From NCBI RefSeq assembly GCF_900103165.1, contig NZ_FNKY01000001.1, positions 2,542,001 through 2,606,000 of the forward strand: a stretch of DNA of 64,000 nt. Reading direction: 5' to 3'. Both the position numbers and the translations under genes were made by a program. Positions 35,143 to 44,572 of this stretch are shown in pieces; position 1 is the stretch's first letter; each line of letters opens with the position of its first letter. The DNA is from Nitrosospira multiformis (GTDB taxonomy: Bacteria; Pseudomonadota; Gammaproteobacteria; Burkholderiales; Nitrosomonadaceae). The notes under the pieces were generated by a model. It saw nothing but the letters and a program-made list of their open reading frames with translations. It did no database searches and was not told the DNA's origin.

Positions 35143-37919
35143 GCTGCTTTCCAGGCTGTCCACGCATCCAGAGTTTTTACGGAAGCACGATCTGCTAAAA
35201 CATCCGCCAACCTCGGCAGCCACTCTGATTCAGGATGATTAGCCTTAAGTGCTTGGGCAATTACGCCGGAGAAGTCCCATTCGCCCGTGCGGATGGAGAA
35301 TTCACTAATCAGGCGCTTAAGTTCAATGAGTGCATTGGTGTATGCCAGGGGAGCGCAACAATAAGCATACATCCAGCACTCTGCGTTGATTGTGGCGGGT
35401 TGTTTAGCATTCAGCAGTTCTATAGCAATATCCAAGACGGATCTCGCTTCGTCCATCTGACCTTTGGCAAACAGTAAGCCAGCATAGTTGCCCAAGTTAA
35501 TTGCATCCTTCGGATCGGCTTCCAGAGCACGCTTGTACATCGCCTCGGCCGCACCAAAATCCTTGCGGTGGTTTTTCAGAAAGTTGGCGTAGTTGCACAA
35601 GGCATTCGCATTCTTCGGATCGGCTTCCAGCGCACGCTTGTACATCGACTCGGCCGCATCAAAATCCTTACGGTTGTTTTTCAGGAAGAGGGCATAGTTG
35701 CCCAGATTATTCGCATTCTTCGGATCGGCTTCCAGCGCACGCTTGTATATCGCCTCGGCCGCACCAAAGTCCTTGCGGTCGTTTGTCAGAAAGTGGGCGT
35801 AGTTGCCCAAAGCATTCGCATTCTTCGGATCGACTTCCAGCGTACGCTTGTACATCGCCTCGGCCGCATCAAAGTCCTTGCGGTTATCATCCAGAAAGAG
35901 GGCGTAGTTGCCTAAAGCATTCGCATTCTTCGGATCGACTTCCAGCGCACGCTTGTACATCGCCTCGGCCGCATCAAAGTCCTTGCGGTTATCATCCAGA
36001 AAGAGGGCGTAGTTGCCTAAAGCATTCGCATTCTTCGGATCGGCTTCCAGCGCACGCTTGTACATCGCCTCGGCCGCATCAAAGTCCTTGCGGGTGTCAG
36101 CCAGAAAGAGGGCGTAGTTGCCCAAGTTAATTGCATTCTTCGGATCGGCTTCCAGCGCACGCTTGTACATCGCCTCGGCGGCATCAAAGTCCTTGCGGGT
36201 ATTTTTCAGGAAGACAGCGTAGATGCCCAAGTAAATTGCATTCTTCGGATCAGCTTCCAGCGCACGCTTGAGCATCGCCTCGGCCGCATCAAAGTCCTTG
36301 CGGGTGTCTTTCAGGAAGACAGCGTAGTTGCCTAAAGCATTTGCATTCTTCGGATCGGCTTCCAGCGCACGCTTGTACATCGCCTCGGCCGCATCAAAGT
36401 CCTTGCGGTTGTCATCCAGAAAGAGGGCGTAGTTGCCCAAATTATTCGCATTCTTCGGATCGACTTCCAGCGCACGCTTGTACATCGCCTCGGCCGCATC
36501 AAAGTCCTTGCGGGTGTCTTTCAGGAAGACAGCGTAGTTGCCCAAGTTAATTGCACTCTTCGGATCGGCTTCCAGCGCACGCTTGTACATCGCCTCGGCC
36601 GCATCAAAGTCCTTGCGGGTGTCTTTCAGGAAGACAGCGTAGTTGCCCAAGTTAATTGCACTCTTCGGATCGGCTTCCAGCGCACGCTTGTACATCGCCT
36701 CGGCCGCATCAAAGTCCTTGCGGGTGTCAGCCAGAAAGAGGGCGTAGTTGCCCATTAACTCGGCGCTTGAGGGTAACATTGTAATCCCTTCCAGGTAGAT
36801 ATGATGGCGTTTCTCCGGGTCAGCCTCGGCACGAGCCCGCATTTCCCACGACCACCAGTCATTCGGGTCCTTGAACGCCTCCACCAATACCTGACGGGTC
36901 GCCTGTTGATCAACACCTGAGATCATGGCTGGGACAATTTTTTGGAGGTTCTGCGCTTGTTCACGGTAGTTCACGGCCCTTTTCTTGCCGAGATCTTCAA
37001 TGCGGCTAGAGATTTTTGCCATGTCGAAATTGGGAATCAGTTTCGCGGCCAACTGCAACATGAATTCGTCGAAACCTGGTATCGCAACCATTACGCCGCC
37101 ATGATTTACCAATAAGCTCTTCACCAAGGCTGACGGAGGCGATCCGGCTTGATAGCACCAGATGATCCGGCCGGTAATATCGCCGGATTTCAAACTGTTC
37201 AAGAACCCCATCAGGCTGCCATCGTTGCCACCATAGCCAATCACCAGCGGCATATAATGCTTGAACAGACGAGTGAGTGCTTCCGTCCAGCCTTTCTCCA
37301 ATGTCCCCACCCCTACTGTGTCGTTCTTGGGGTCAAGAAACAGATCGCGATGTATTTTGGCGACCAGCGGTCTACGCAATGCCGCCCGGACATATCCGGT
37401 AAGCGACTCATGCCCTACTATCAGTGGGGGTTTGTGGGCATGAATCGCTAAAGCATCGGCCACCAGATTGTCGAAATTGGTAGTGACAACGACCTTGTGC
37501 CGGGTTTGTTGCATGATCTCGGCCAGCAACGAATACCCGAGGCTAGGCTCTTTGCCATCCATGGCCGCTTCAAGCGCAGCAAATCCGGATTCAGGATCAC
37601 CACGAAAACGGCGCTCGAATATCCGGGGGTAGAACTCAGCCGCATGATCCCATGTGAGACCATCAATTCCCAGCGTATTGGAGGCTATCCATGTATTACG
37701 ATCTAAATCGTCGCGACACTCGCGTATATGTAACTCATTCAACCAATTCTCCGCCATTGCTTTTCCGGTAGAGATGCCGGATGAAAAAGAGGCGCCTGAA
37801 CCAAGCAGGAAAGCTAAGGAACGGTCCGGCATGGACTTATTGAGACTCGCTATTTCCTCAAGCACACCCGCTACTGTCCATTCCAATGGAGATTTTGTAG
37901 ACGCTGGCTCATTCATCAA
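35139..37919 (-). CDS. SIR2-domain protein with a large TPR array
   Basis: The 926-aa protein has an N-terminal SIR2-like NAD-binding domain (about residues 25-300): GSGASFSSGI as the glycine motif, VVVTTNFDNLVADAL with the TNFD block, LVAKIHRDLF at the catalytic-histidine position and VIGYGGNDGSLMGF. The C-terminal half is 12 nearly identical 35-residue tetratricopeptide-type repeats built on the core LGNYA, RKDFDAAEAMYKRALEADPK, then a terminal helical cap. SIR2-like proteins are often NADases in phage defence, but TPR fusions can also be sensors, so the role is inference. The 105-bp repeat period at DNA level is sharp. It stops inside the MITE, so the C-terminus may be artificial. Confidence 0.88.
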   Translation of the reverse strand: MMNEPASTKSPLEWTVAGVLEEIASLNKSMPDRSLAFLLGSGASFSSGISTGKAMAENWLNELHIRECRDDLDRNTWIASNTLGIDGLTWDHAAEFYPRIFERRFRGDPESGFAALEAAMDGKEPSLGYSLLAEIMQQTRHKVVVTTNFDNLVADALAIHAHKPPLIVGHESLTGYVRAALRRPLVAKIHRDLFLDPKNDTVGVGTLEKGWTEALTRLFKHYMPLVIGYGGNDGSLMGFLNSLKSGDITGRIIWCYQAGSPPSALVKSLLVNHGGVMVAIPGFDEFMLQLAAKLIPNFDMAKISSRIEDLGKKRAVNYREQAQNLQKIVPAMISGVDQQATRQVLVEAFKDPNDWWSWEMRARAEADPEKRHHIYLEGITMLPSSAELMGNYALFLADTRKDFDAAEAMYKRALEADPKSAINLGNYAVFLKDTRKDFDAAEAMYKRALEADPKSAINLGNYAVFLKDTRKDFDAAEAMYKRALEVDPKNANNLGNYALFLDDNRKDFDAAEAMYKRALEADPKNANALGNYAVFLKDTRKDFDAAEAMLKRALEADPKNAIYLGIYAVFLKNTRKDFDAAEAMYKRALEADPKNAINLGNYALFLADTRKDFDAAEAMYKRALEADPKNANALGNYALFLDDNRKDFDAAEAMYKRALEVDPKNANALGNYALFLDDNRKDFDAAEAMYKRTLEVDPKNANALGNYAHFLTNDRKDFGAAEAIYKRALEADPKNANNLGNYALFLKNNRKDFDAAESMYKRALEADPKNANALCNYANFLKNHRKDFGAAEAMYKRALEADPKDAINLGNYAGLLFAKGQMDEARSVLDIAIELLNAKQPATINAECWMYAYCCAPLAYTNALIELKRLISEFSIRTGEWDFSGVIAQALKANHPESEWLPRLADVLADRASVKTLDAWTAWKAA

Positions 37920-37958
37920 TACGCCTCTATACTATTTTCCGTAGAGTGAGTGGAACGC

Positions 37959-38245
37959 AGCAAGATAGACTTCTCCCAGCAATTCCGCATCCAGCTGCGC
38001 CCCGTGCAATGTGCGTCGGGAATTATCGACCTTATAGTGCTAGCTAAACACATCCAGATGGCTTCTCGTTCTGGATAATGCTGTTTGGCTATTTTCAAGG
38101 TATCGGTTACCGAATGGCATATGTGTTCAATGGTTGTAATTCGGCCAACCCCAATTCATGATCGAGAAATGCAATATTCAACACGGTGTTGTGCATGATA
38201 AGCTCCGTTCCTCAAAAAAATCGAGCAGCTTGGGCGTCGAACGAT
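37959..38245 (-). pseudogene. dnaQ relic (partial duplicate of the DNA polymerase III epsilon gene)
   Basis: The sequence aligns closely with the intact dnaQ at 44573-45286, in the segment around 44790-45075, sharing long stretches such as CAATTCCGCATCCAGC, GGGAATTATCGACC and AATTCATGATCGAG. The relic covers roughly residues 70-166 of DnaQ and is broken by frameshifts and by internal stop codons in every frame. It lies in the same orientation as the intact gene, on the other side of the metal-efflux operon. Confidence 0.85.
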
Positions 38246-38293
38246 ATAACGTAGTCAGGATAATCGTCGTCCGGTTACGAAAAACTCTCAGGT

Positions 38294-38614
38294 CTATTCG
38301 CTCCCCCGTTCGCCCGTACTGATACGTCCACTCTCGTTTACGTCGAGGACATAGACCTTACCGGCACCATGTTGATGAGTGTTGGCAACCGTCATTACTT
38401 CATTGAAAATACATTCCACCAGATTATCAGGAGCGAAAATTTCAATGCGCTTTTTTGGTACGTACGGCGTGAAATCTCGTCCAGTAATTAGTTTGACTCG
38501 CCCGAAGCCCTCGCAATCGGATACGCTCATACCCGGGAAATCAGGTATTTCAAGCAGCGTCTGGGTGAGTTTTGATAGCATGAAAGGCTCAATATAGGCG
38601 CGGATTTCTTTCAT
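38294..38614 (-). CDS. PII-like protein linked to RND metal efflux
   Basis: The 106-aa protein has the size and pattern of the PII superfamily: KEIRAYIEPFMLSKLTQTL, the T-loop-equivalent region, and KVYVLDVNESGRISTGERG at the end. It belongs with the divergent PII-like proteins known to be encoded next to heavy-metal RND transporters (the PII-NG group). Those are thought to act as small cytoplasmic sensors, not as glutamine-synthetase regulators. The start follows the transporter gene by 9 bases, so it is the last gene of the efflux operon. The usual GlnB uridylylation tyrosine region is not evident, so it should not be named glnB. Confidence 0.8.
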   Translation of the reverse strand: MKEIRAYIEPFMLSKLTQTLLEIPDFPGMSVSDCEGFGRVKLITGRDFTPYVPKKRIEIFAPDNLVECIFNEVMTVANTHQHGAGKVYVLDVNESGRISTGERGSE

Positions 38615-38623
38615 GGTGATGCC

Positions 38624-41600
38624 TCAAGGATGCGGTTGTTCAAAATTGCGGTAGAGTGCCGGGAGCATGGTCAAGGTTAACAACGTCGCGGTGATCAGTC
38701 CACCAATAATAACCACGGCAAAAGGTTTGATGGTTTCTGATCCGACGCCGGTGGACAACGCTGCGGGCAACAATCCCAGCATTGCCATCAACGCCGTCAT
38801 CACCACGGGACGTAAACGGCTGACAGAACCCTGCAAAATGGCTTCATTTAGCGAAATGCCCTCGCGCCTGAGCAAGTTGATCTGCGATAGCAGGATTACA
38901 CCGTTTTGCACGGCAATGCCAAACAGTGCGATGAACCCAACCGCTGCCGAGACGCTTAAATGGATGCCGGTTAATAGCAAGGCTATCAATCCACCGATCA
39001 TCGAGAAGGGAACGTTCATTACAATCAAGGAGGCGTTCTTGATCGAGCGGAATGTCCAGAATAACAGTACGAAAATCAGGATAAAACTGACGGGAATGAT
39101 AAAGGAAAGTCGCTTCATTGCGCGTTGCTGGTTCTCGAACTGGCCGCTCCAGACTATGCTGTAACCCGGCTGCAGGTGAACCTGTTGACCGATTTTTTTC
39201 TGTGCCTCGGCCACAAAACTACCCAGATCGCGCCCTATCAGGTTACATTTGATGGCGATACGGCGCATATTGTCCTCGCGGCTAATACGCGAGGCACCTT
39301 GACTCGTCTTGATCTCCGCCAATTCGGCCAATGGAATACGGCTCCCATTCGTGGATAAAACGGTGATATCTTCAATTGCCCCCACTGAATCGCGTGCCGA
39401 ACTGATAAGTCGCACGGTAATGTCGAAACGGCGTTCCCCCTCCAGCATTTGGGTAGCGGTTTTACCGCCAACCGCCATGGAAATCACGTCCTCCACATCC
39501 GACACATTGATACCATAACGCGCAATTTTGTCCCGATCGATGGAAATGACCAGCTGAGCCAGCCCCGACTGCTGCTCGGCGGCCACATCGGTGGCGCCTT
39601 CTATAGAGCGCAGGAGGCCAGTGATCTGATTGGCCTTCTCCTGAAGAATGTTTAGATCTTCGCCGAAAACCTTGATGGCAATTTCGCCTTTAACGCCGGA
39701 AATAGCTTCTTCCACGTTGTCCTGAATCACTTGGGAAAAATTGAACTGCAAACCGGGGAATACCGCCAGGCGTTTCTGCATCGCTTCGACAAGCTCATCC
39801 TTGTTGCGATGATGCCAGGTATCCTTTGGCTTGAGATCGATAAGAACCTCCAGATTATTGAAACCTTTAGGATCGGTACCATCCTCCGGGCGCCCCAATT
39901 GCGTAAGTATCGACTTCGCCTCGCGGAATTCAAGCAGGCGCGCGCGTATATCTCTTTCCAGATCCTTGGCCTTATTGAGGGAGACCGGCGTTGGCAACGT
40001 TATGGTCAGCCAGACGTTGCCCTCATCCAGTTTGGGCATGAATTCCGTACCAATCAGCGGAAAAGAGGCCAGAGACAAGGCCAGCATTAAACCTGCGCCT
40101 GCGAACAATTTGCGCGGATGGCGCAACACGGCCTCCAGCAACGCCAGGTAACGCCGCTCCATGCCATGGATAAGCGGATTGTGCGATTCGGTGAGTCGAG
40201 GTCCCACCAGATAACTCAATAGCACCGGAACCAGGGTCAAGCTGATGAACAGCGAACCCAGCAAAGCAAAAGTAAGTGTGAGTGCCATCGGAGAAAAGAT
40301 TTTTTCTTCAACGCGCTGAAAGGTAAAAATAGGTAAAAAGGCGATAATAAGAATGGCTTTGGAAAAAAGTATCGGCCGGGCCATTTCCGCCGTTGTCATG
40401 AGCATGGATTGGCGCATATGCGCCACACTTGCCTGTTGACGCATCTCCAGAGTCACTTTGACCATGACGGCTTCTACCAGCACCACGGCGCTATCCACAA
40501 TAATGCCAAAGTCGATCGCGCCCAGGGAAATCAGGTTGGCGGAAACCTGCATGGCATCAATCAGGATAAAGGCAAATAACAAGGATAGCGGGATAACAAC
40601 GATAACCACCGCTGAAACCCAGACCCGGCGGAGAAAAATAATCAGAACTACCAGAATAAGTGCGGCGCCCTCCAGCATATTCCGCTCGACCGTATGAACG
40701 GTATGCTGTATCAGTTCCGTACGATCATAAATGGGAACGATCTTGACGCCTTGGGGCAGGCCGTAATTATTAAGATGCTCGATTTTTGCCTTTACCCCAT
40801 TTATTACTTCAATGGCATTTCTGCTCTTGATAAGCAAAACGATGCCCTGAACCACATCGTCGTCGTCGTTGTAACCAACAATGCCAATACGCGGTTGGGA
40901 ATCCACGACCACATCGGCAATATTCTTGACAAAAATTGGAACACCTTCCTGGCTGGCAACAACGATGTTTCCAATTTCATCACCGGATTTCAATAAACCT
41001 GTGCCACGCACTACCAATGCCTCATGGCCATGATCGAGATAACCGCCGCCGATATTGGCATTATTGATAGCGATAGCCTGATAGACTTGAGGAAGCGTCA
41101 ACCCGTAATTCCTGAGCTTGCCTGGATCGATCTGCACCTGGTATTGCTTGATGCCCCCCCCGAAAGCGACTACATCAGCTACCCCCTGGACGGAGCGGAG
41201 CGTGCGCTCGATCATCCAATCCTGTAACGCCCGCTGTTCCACCAGGGGAATGCCAGGGGCTTCGATACGATAACGAAAAATCTCGCCGATACCGGTCGTC
41301 AAGGGGCCCAGTATGGGTTTTACTTCCGCCGGCAGGCTAACGGTTTTTAGCCGCTCCAGCACCAGCTGCCGTGAAAAATAATCCTCGGCATCGTCATCAA
41401 ACGTCAGTGTTACCACCGACAAGCCGAAAATGGATACCGAACGCATATTAATCATATGCGGCAGACCATTCATCTCCCTTTCGATGGGCAGGCTGATCAG
41501 TTTTTCCACTTCTTCCGGGGCTTGGCCGGGATATTGGGTCACCACTTGTACGAAAACATTCTGCACATCGGGAAAGGCCTGTATCGGCAAGCGCTCGAAC

Positions 41601-41689
41601 GACAAAGCACCCAAGGCAGCCAGAAACACAGACGTGCTGATAATCAACAGGCGTTGTTGCAGGCAGAAGGCGATGATCCTGTGGATCAC
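38624..41689 (-). CDS. CzcA/CusA-family heavy-metal efflux RND transporter
   Basis: The 1021-aa inner-membrane pump has the RND architecture: an N-terminal TM helix (IIAFCLQQRLLIISTSVFLA), a periplasmic porter domain, a bundle of TMs near the middle, a second porter domain and a second TM bundle. The helix-4 signature reads DFGIIVDSAVVLVEA, which places it with the divalent-cation (Co/Zn/Cd/Ni) branch of the HME family, in which DFG-x3-D is characteristic, and away from the copper/silver CusA type. It starts with GTG and overlaps the adaptor gene by 4 bases. With the adaptor and TolC-type protein it would span both membranes. Confidence 0.93.
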   Translation of the reverse strand: MIHRIIAFCLQQRLLIISTSVFLAALGALSFERLPIQAFPDVQNVFVQVVTQYPGQAPEEVEKLISLPIEREMNGLPHMINMRSVSIFGLSVVTLTFDDDAEDYFSRQLVLERLKTVSLPAEVKPILGPLTTGIGEIFRYRIEAPGIPLVEQRALQDWMIERTLRSVQGVADVVAFGGGIKQYQVQIDPGKLRNYGLTLPQVYQAIAINNANIGGGYLDHGHEALVVRGTGLLKSGDEIGNIVVASQEGVPIFVKNIADVVVDSQPRIGIVGYNDDDDVVQGIVLLIKSRNAIEVINGVKAKIEHLNNYGLPQGVKIVPIYDRTELIQHTVHTVERNMLEGAALILVVLIIFLRRVWVSAVVIVVIPLSLLFAFILIDAMQVSANLISLGAIDFGIIVDSAVVLVEAVMVKVTLEMRQQASVAHMRQSMLMTTAEMARPILFSKAILIIAFLPIFTFQRVEEKIFSPMALTLTFALLGSLFISLTLVPVLLSYLVGPRLTESHNPLIHGMERRYLALLEAVLRHPRKLFAGAGLMLALSLASFPLIGTEFMPKLDEGNVWLTITLPTPVSLNKAKDLERDIRARLLEFREAKSILTQLGRPEDGTDPKGFNNLEVLIDLKPKDTWHHRNKDELVEAMQKRLAVFPGLQFNFSQVIQDNVEEAISGVKGEIAIKVFGEDLNILQEKANQITGLLRSIEGATDVAAEQQSGLAQLVISIDRDKIARYGINVSDVEDVISMAVGGKTATQMLEGERRFDITVRLISSARDSVGAIEDITVLSTNGSRIPLAELAEIKTSQGASRISREDNMRRIAIKCNLIGRDLGSFVAEAQKKIGQQVHLQPGYSIVWSGQFENQQRAMKRLSFIIPVSFILIFVLLFWTFRSIKNASLIVMNVPFSMIGGLIALLLTGIHLSVSAAVGFIALFGIAVQNGVILLSQINLLRREGISLNEAILQGSVSRLRPVVMTALMAMLGLLPAALSTGVGSETIKPFAVVIIGGLITATLLTLTMLPALYRNFEQPHP

Positions 41690-42867
41690 GGCGCACTTTC
41701 TCCACTTTGCTGCTCGGTGTCCTGTTCAGTACGCAGCAACAAGGCCCCGCCCACTACGAGCCTGTCCCCGGGCTTCAATCCACCAAGAATCACCGCCCGG
41801 TCTTTCAGGCGCAGACCCACTGTAACCGGGCGCTTCTGGTAATGATAGTCACCTATATTTACATATGCCCAGTTGGATTCATTGTCGGCAAATATTGCGT
41901 TCAAGGGAACAACCACAGCCAGATCATCGGCATCACTTTGTACCGTGATGCTTGCGAACATGGCTGGCAACAACCTTCTCTCTGTATTGGGTAAAATGCA
42001 CCGCACCTTCACTGTGCGGGTCGTTTCATTTACCACCTGGCTTATATAGCCGACGGTTGCGGTAAAATCTTCCCCCCGGTAGGCGGGAACTTGCAGCAAC
42101 ACCGTGGCACCGGCATGAATCAGTCCGATATCTTTCTCAAAAATATCCATCTGCACCCATAACTGATCCAGATCGGAAATAACGAACAATGGTACGGCCA
42201 GATCAGAGCGGACCTCCATGCCTGGATTGATATTGCGTTCGGTGATCGTTCCTGAAAGCGGCGCATGCAAAACAAAGCGGTTATCGGGGCGCTGGCTGCG
42301 AACACCCAGATTAACCAGTTTCAGGCGCGCCCTCTCCGCCTCGCTGCGAGCCCGGATCAGGCTATCCTCCGCCTGCTCACGCTCCTTGCGCGGAGCGATG
42401 CCATTATCATAAAGTTCCTGTATCCTCTGAAAAACCCGGTTAGCGAGATTCAAATCGGACATGGCTCCCGCATAGGCCGATTGCGCCTGCCCCAGTTCCG
42501 GGCTGTCCAGTTCAGCGAGCGTATCGCCTGTCCGGACATAAGCACCTAACGCCGCAATGCCACCGGTCACCCTGCCTGCAATCGGTGAGGAAACACGAGC
42601 GGTACGGGTTTCGTCATACGTGATTTTTCCCGTGACGGCATCCATCAACGGACGTTGAACCAGCTCGATAGTTGTTTCTTTTATAAAATCGCGCTTGGGT
42701 GAATCCAGGCTGAGTATGACCTCGTCCCTGGGGTGATTGGCGGCAGGCAATGGTTGCTCATGATTTTGCTGCTGACAGGCTACCAGCGACAAACTTAGCA
42801 GTCCGATGGCAAGATGCATGATGGCGAAAAACCTCCTGCCTATAAGCTTTACCTGGCCTGGATTCAT
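41686..42867 (-). CDS. RND efflux periplasmic adaptor (membrane-fusion protein)
   Basis: The 393-aa protein from MNPGQ (42867) has an RR-containing signal and a lipobox (LSLSLVAC), so it is probably a lipoprotein. It then has the HlyD/CzcB pattern: a barrel-sandwich hybrid with GRVTGGIAALGAYVRTGDTLAELDSPE, a helical hairpin (about residues 120-200), a beta-barrel region, and a C-terminal domain ending in ILGGLKPGDRLVVGGALLL. A further start at 42819, with an AGGAGG 12 bases upstream, would omit the RR of the signal. The operon order is TolC-type, adaptor, pump, PII-like. Confidence 0.9.
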   Translation of the reverse strand: MNPGQVKLIGRRFFAIMHLAIGLLSLSLVACQQQNHEQPLPAANHPRDEVILSLDSPKRDFIKETTIELVQRPLMDAVTGKITYDETRTARVSSPIAGRVTGGIAALGAYVRTGDTLAELDSPELGQAQSAYAGAMSDLNLANRVFQRIQELYDNGIAPRKEREQAEDSLIRARSEAERARLKLVNLGVRSQRPDNRFVLHAPLSGTITERNINPGMEVRSDLAVPLFVISDLDQLWVQMDIFEKDIGLIHAGATVLLQVPAYRGEDFTATVGYISQVVNETTRTVKVRCILPNTERRLLPAMFASITVQSDADDLAVVVPLNAIFADNESNWAYVNIGDYHYQKRPVTVGLRLKDRAVILGGLKPGDRLVVGGALLLRTEQDTEQQSGESAP

Positions 42868-42913
42868 TCGCTTATCTGGACCGGGAGTCCACAGCGGGAA
42901 ACCACCAGGCAAC

Positions 42914-44248
42914 TTAACCATTGCTGCCCGCCAGACCCCGAGAGGAACCTTTGGTTTCCTCCCCATATGCCATTAACAGATCTGCCCAGGCTTTACTGCG
43001 ATTTGCCAGGGCAGTGTAATAATCCAGCATTATTGCTCTATAGCTGCGCTGTGCGTCGATCAAATCCAGCACGCCCACCGCTCCTTTTTGATAAGCGATT
43101 TCCTGTGCTTTACGTAAGGTCTCGATGCGCTTGACCACCGATGTCTCAAAGCGCCGGGCTATCGCGTCGGCGCTCTTCCACGATGCCGAGGCTTTCATCA
43201 CCTCCGCCCGGATATCCTGTTCAGCCTGCGCCAGCGCCAGTTCAGAGTTGGTTACACTCACACGAGCTTTGGAAATTTCACCTTTTTGCTGATAAAACAC
43301 GGGAATGGGTAAACTGATACCGACGCCGCCCGTGCGCGGGAATTGGTTGCCCTGATCCTGGTCATAAAAAGCGGTTATGGTCACATCGGGAATGATCTGC
43401 CGCTGCGCCAGAGTCAGCATCTTCTTGGCTTGTGCGATGCGCACCCTTGCTGCACGCATATCCGGTCGCCGTTCCAGTGCACGCTCAACCAACTGGTCTT
43501 GCCCGGCCAGCGCAATCTCTGGAGACGCTTCGGGCCAGGTTTCCACTGCGGTGATCTCTATGCTGTTTTCAGGCCAGCCCAGCAGCAGGAGCAGATCGGC
43601 TCGCGCCTGATTTAACGCCGCCAGGGCCTGATCCTGATCACCCTGAACCTTCAGGCTTTCCACTTCGATACGAATAAAATCGACTGTTGCGACATCCCCT
43701 ACCTTAAGCCTGACTTCATTGACCCGCAGGATTTCCCGGTAACGCTCAAAGTTATCGCTTGCCGCTTTAAGTGTCTTTTGCGCCAGCAAAAGACTGTAAT
43801 AACTGCGCCGCACAGCGTTGGTGAGCACGCGTGCGACATCCTGCACGTCAAAATTGACCGCTTCGGTGGCGAGTTCGCTGCTCTCTATCCGTAAACGGCG
43901 TTTTCCGGCAGTCACGATGAGTTGTTCAATTTGCGGGAGTATCGCCGGCACCGCCAGGTTACGACTCTCCCGTGCAAATGCCCTCGGGGCCAGTTCTGAA
44001 GTGGTGAGCCTGAACACCGGGTTAGGAATCGCGGCGGCAATAATTTGCTCTGCCTCGGCACTATCAATGTTGAGGCGTGCCGCGATCAAACCGAGGTTGC
44101 GCTGATAAAATAGCGCGATAGCCTGCTGTTCGGTAATAACGAGCTGATCCGTGGGCACGGCTTCTGCCCGCAGCGTTACCGCCCATGAGACCAGCAGTAT
44201 ACATGCCAGAATTCGCAGGCTTGACGCCGCCTTTAGCAAACTCGGCAC
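42914..44248 (-). CDS. TolC-family outer-membrane efflux protein (CzcC-like)
   Basis: The 444-aa protein begins with a GTG and a signal peptide (LRILACILLVSWAVTLRAEA). The rest consists of two repeated long-helix segments typical of the outer-membrane efflux family: LNIDSAEAEQIIAAAIPNP with KTLKAASDNFERYREILRVN, and the mirrored RVSVTNSELALAQAEQDIR. The VGDVATVDFIRIEVES segment fits the barrel junction. It would form the outer-membrane channel of the tripartite pump. It is the first gene of the operon; its upstream region (44249-44572) should hold the promoter. Confidence 0.9.
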   Translation of the reverse strand: MPSLLKAASSLRILACILLVSWAVTLRAEAVPTDQLVITEQQAIALFYQRNLGLIAARLNIDSAEAEQIIAAAIPNPVFRLTTSELAPRAFARESRNLAVPAILPQIEQLIVTAGKRRLRIESSELATEAVNFDVQDVARVLTNAVRRSYYSLLLAQKTLKAASDNFERYREILRVNEVRLKVGDVATVDFIRIEVESLKVQGDQDQALAALNQARADLLLLLGWPENSIEITAVETWPEASPEIALAGQDQLVERALERRPDMRAARVRIAQAKKMLTLAQRQIIPDVTITAFYDQDQGNQFPRTGGVGISLPIPVFYQQKGEISKARVSVTNSELALAQAEQDIRAEVMKASASWKSADAIARRFETSVVKRIETLRKAQEIAYQKGAVGVLDLIDAQRSYRAIMLDYYTALANRSKAWADLLMAYGEETKGSSRGLAGSNG

Positions 44249-44572
44249 ATCAGTAGTGTCCGTGAATTGCCATGATAGACATTTGCCTGAATGAAGCGGT
44301 GACGACTGCTGGCATCCGGGATGACAGGCAGTGTGTGGATGCCTGGATTAAAGGGAGAGGGCAGCCGACGGTCAGCCAGAGGTGGAAATTGTATTGCCAT
44401 ACAAGGTATTTTCCCTTGCCTGATGAGCGAATTTCGTCGATGTTGCTCCCGACAATGCAAAGTGGGGACAAATTTTATTATAGTACGGCTGCCAGCCGTC
44501 AATCTTGCAATCGCTCATCCAACCCCTCTCCGAATCTGCCTTTTTCCAGGAGCCTTCACCGCTATTGCGTAA
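44249..44572. other. Intergenic region upstream of the metal-efflux operon
   Basis: No gene is supported. It contains the presumed promoter of the efflux operon reading leftwards and the trailer of dnaQ. I see no metal-regulator box that I can identify with confidence. Confidence 0.35.

Noticed and set aside
35501-36550. Regular 105-base repeats resembling a tandem or CRISPR-like array, and long plus-strand open frames across them
   Set aside because: The period is exactly 35 codons and the minus-strand reading gives in-frame TPR-type repeats; there are no spacer sequences. The plus-strand frames are only shadows of this repetition.
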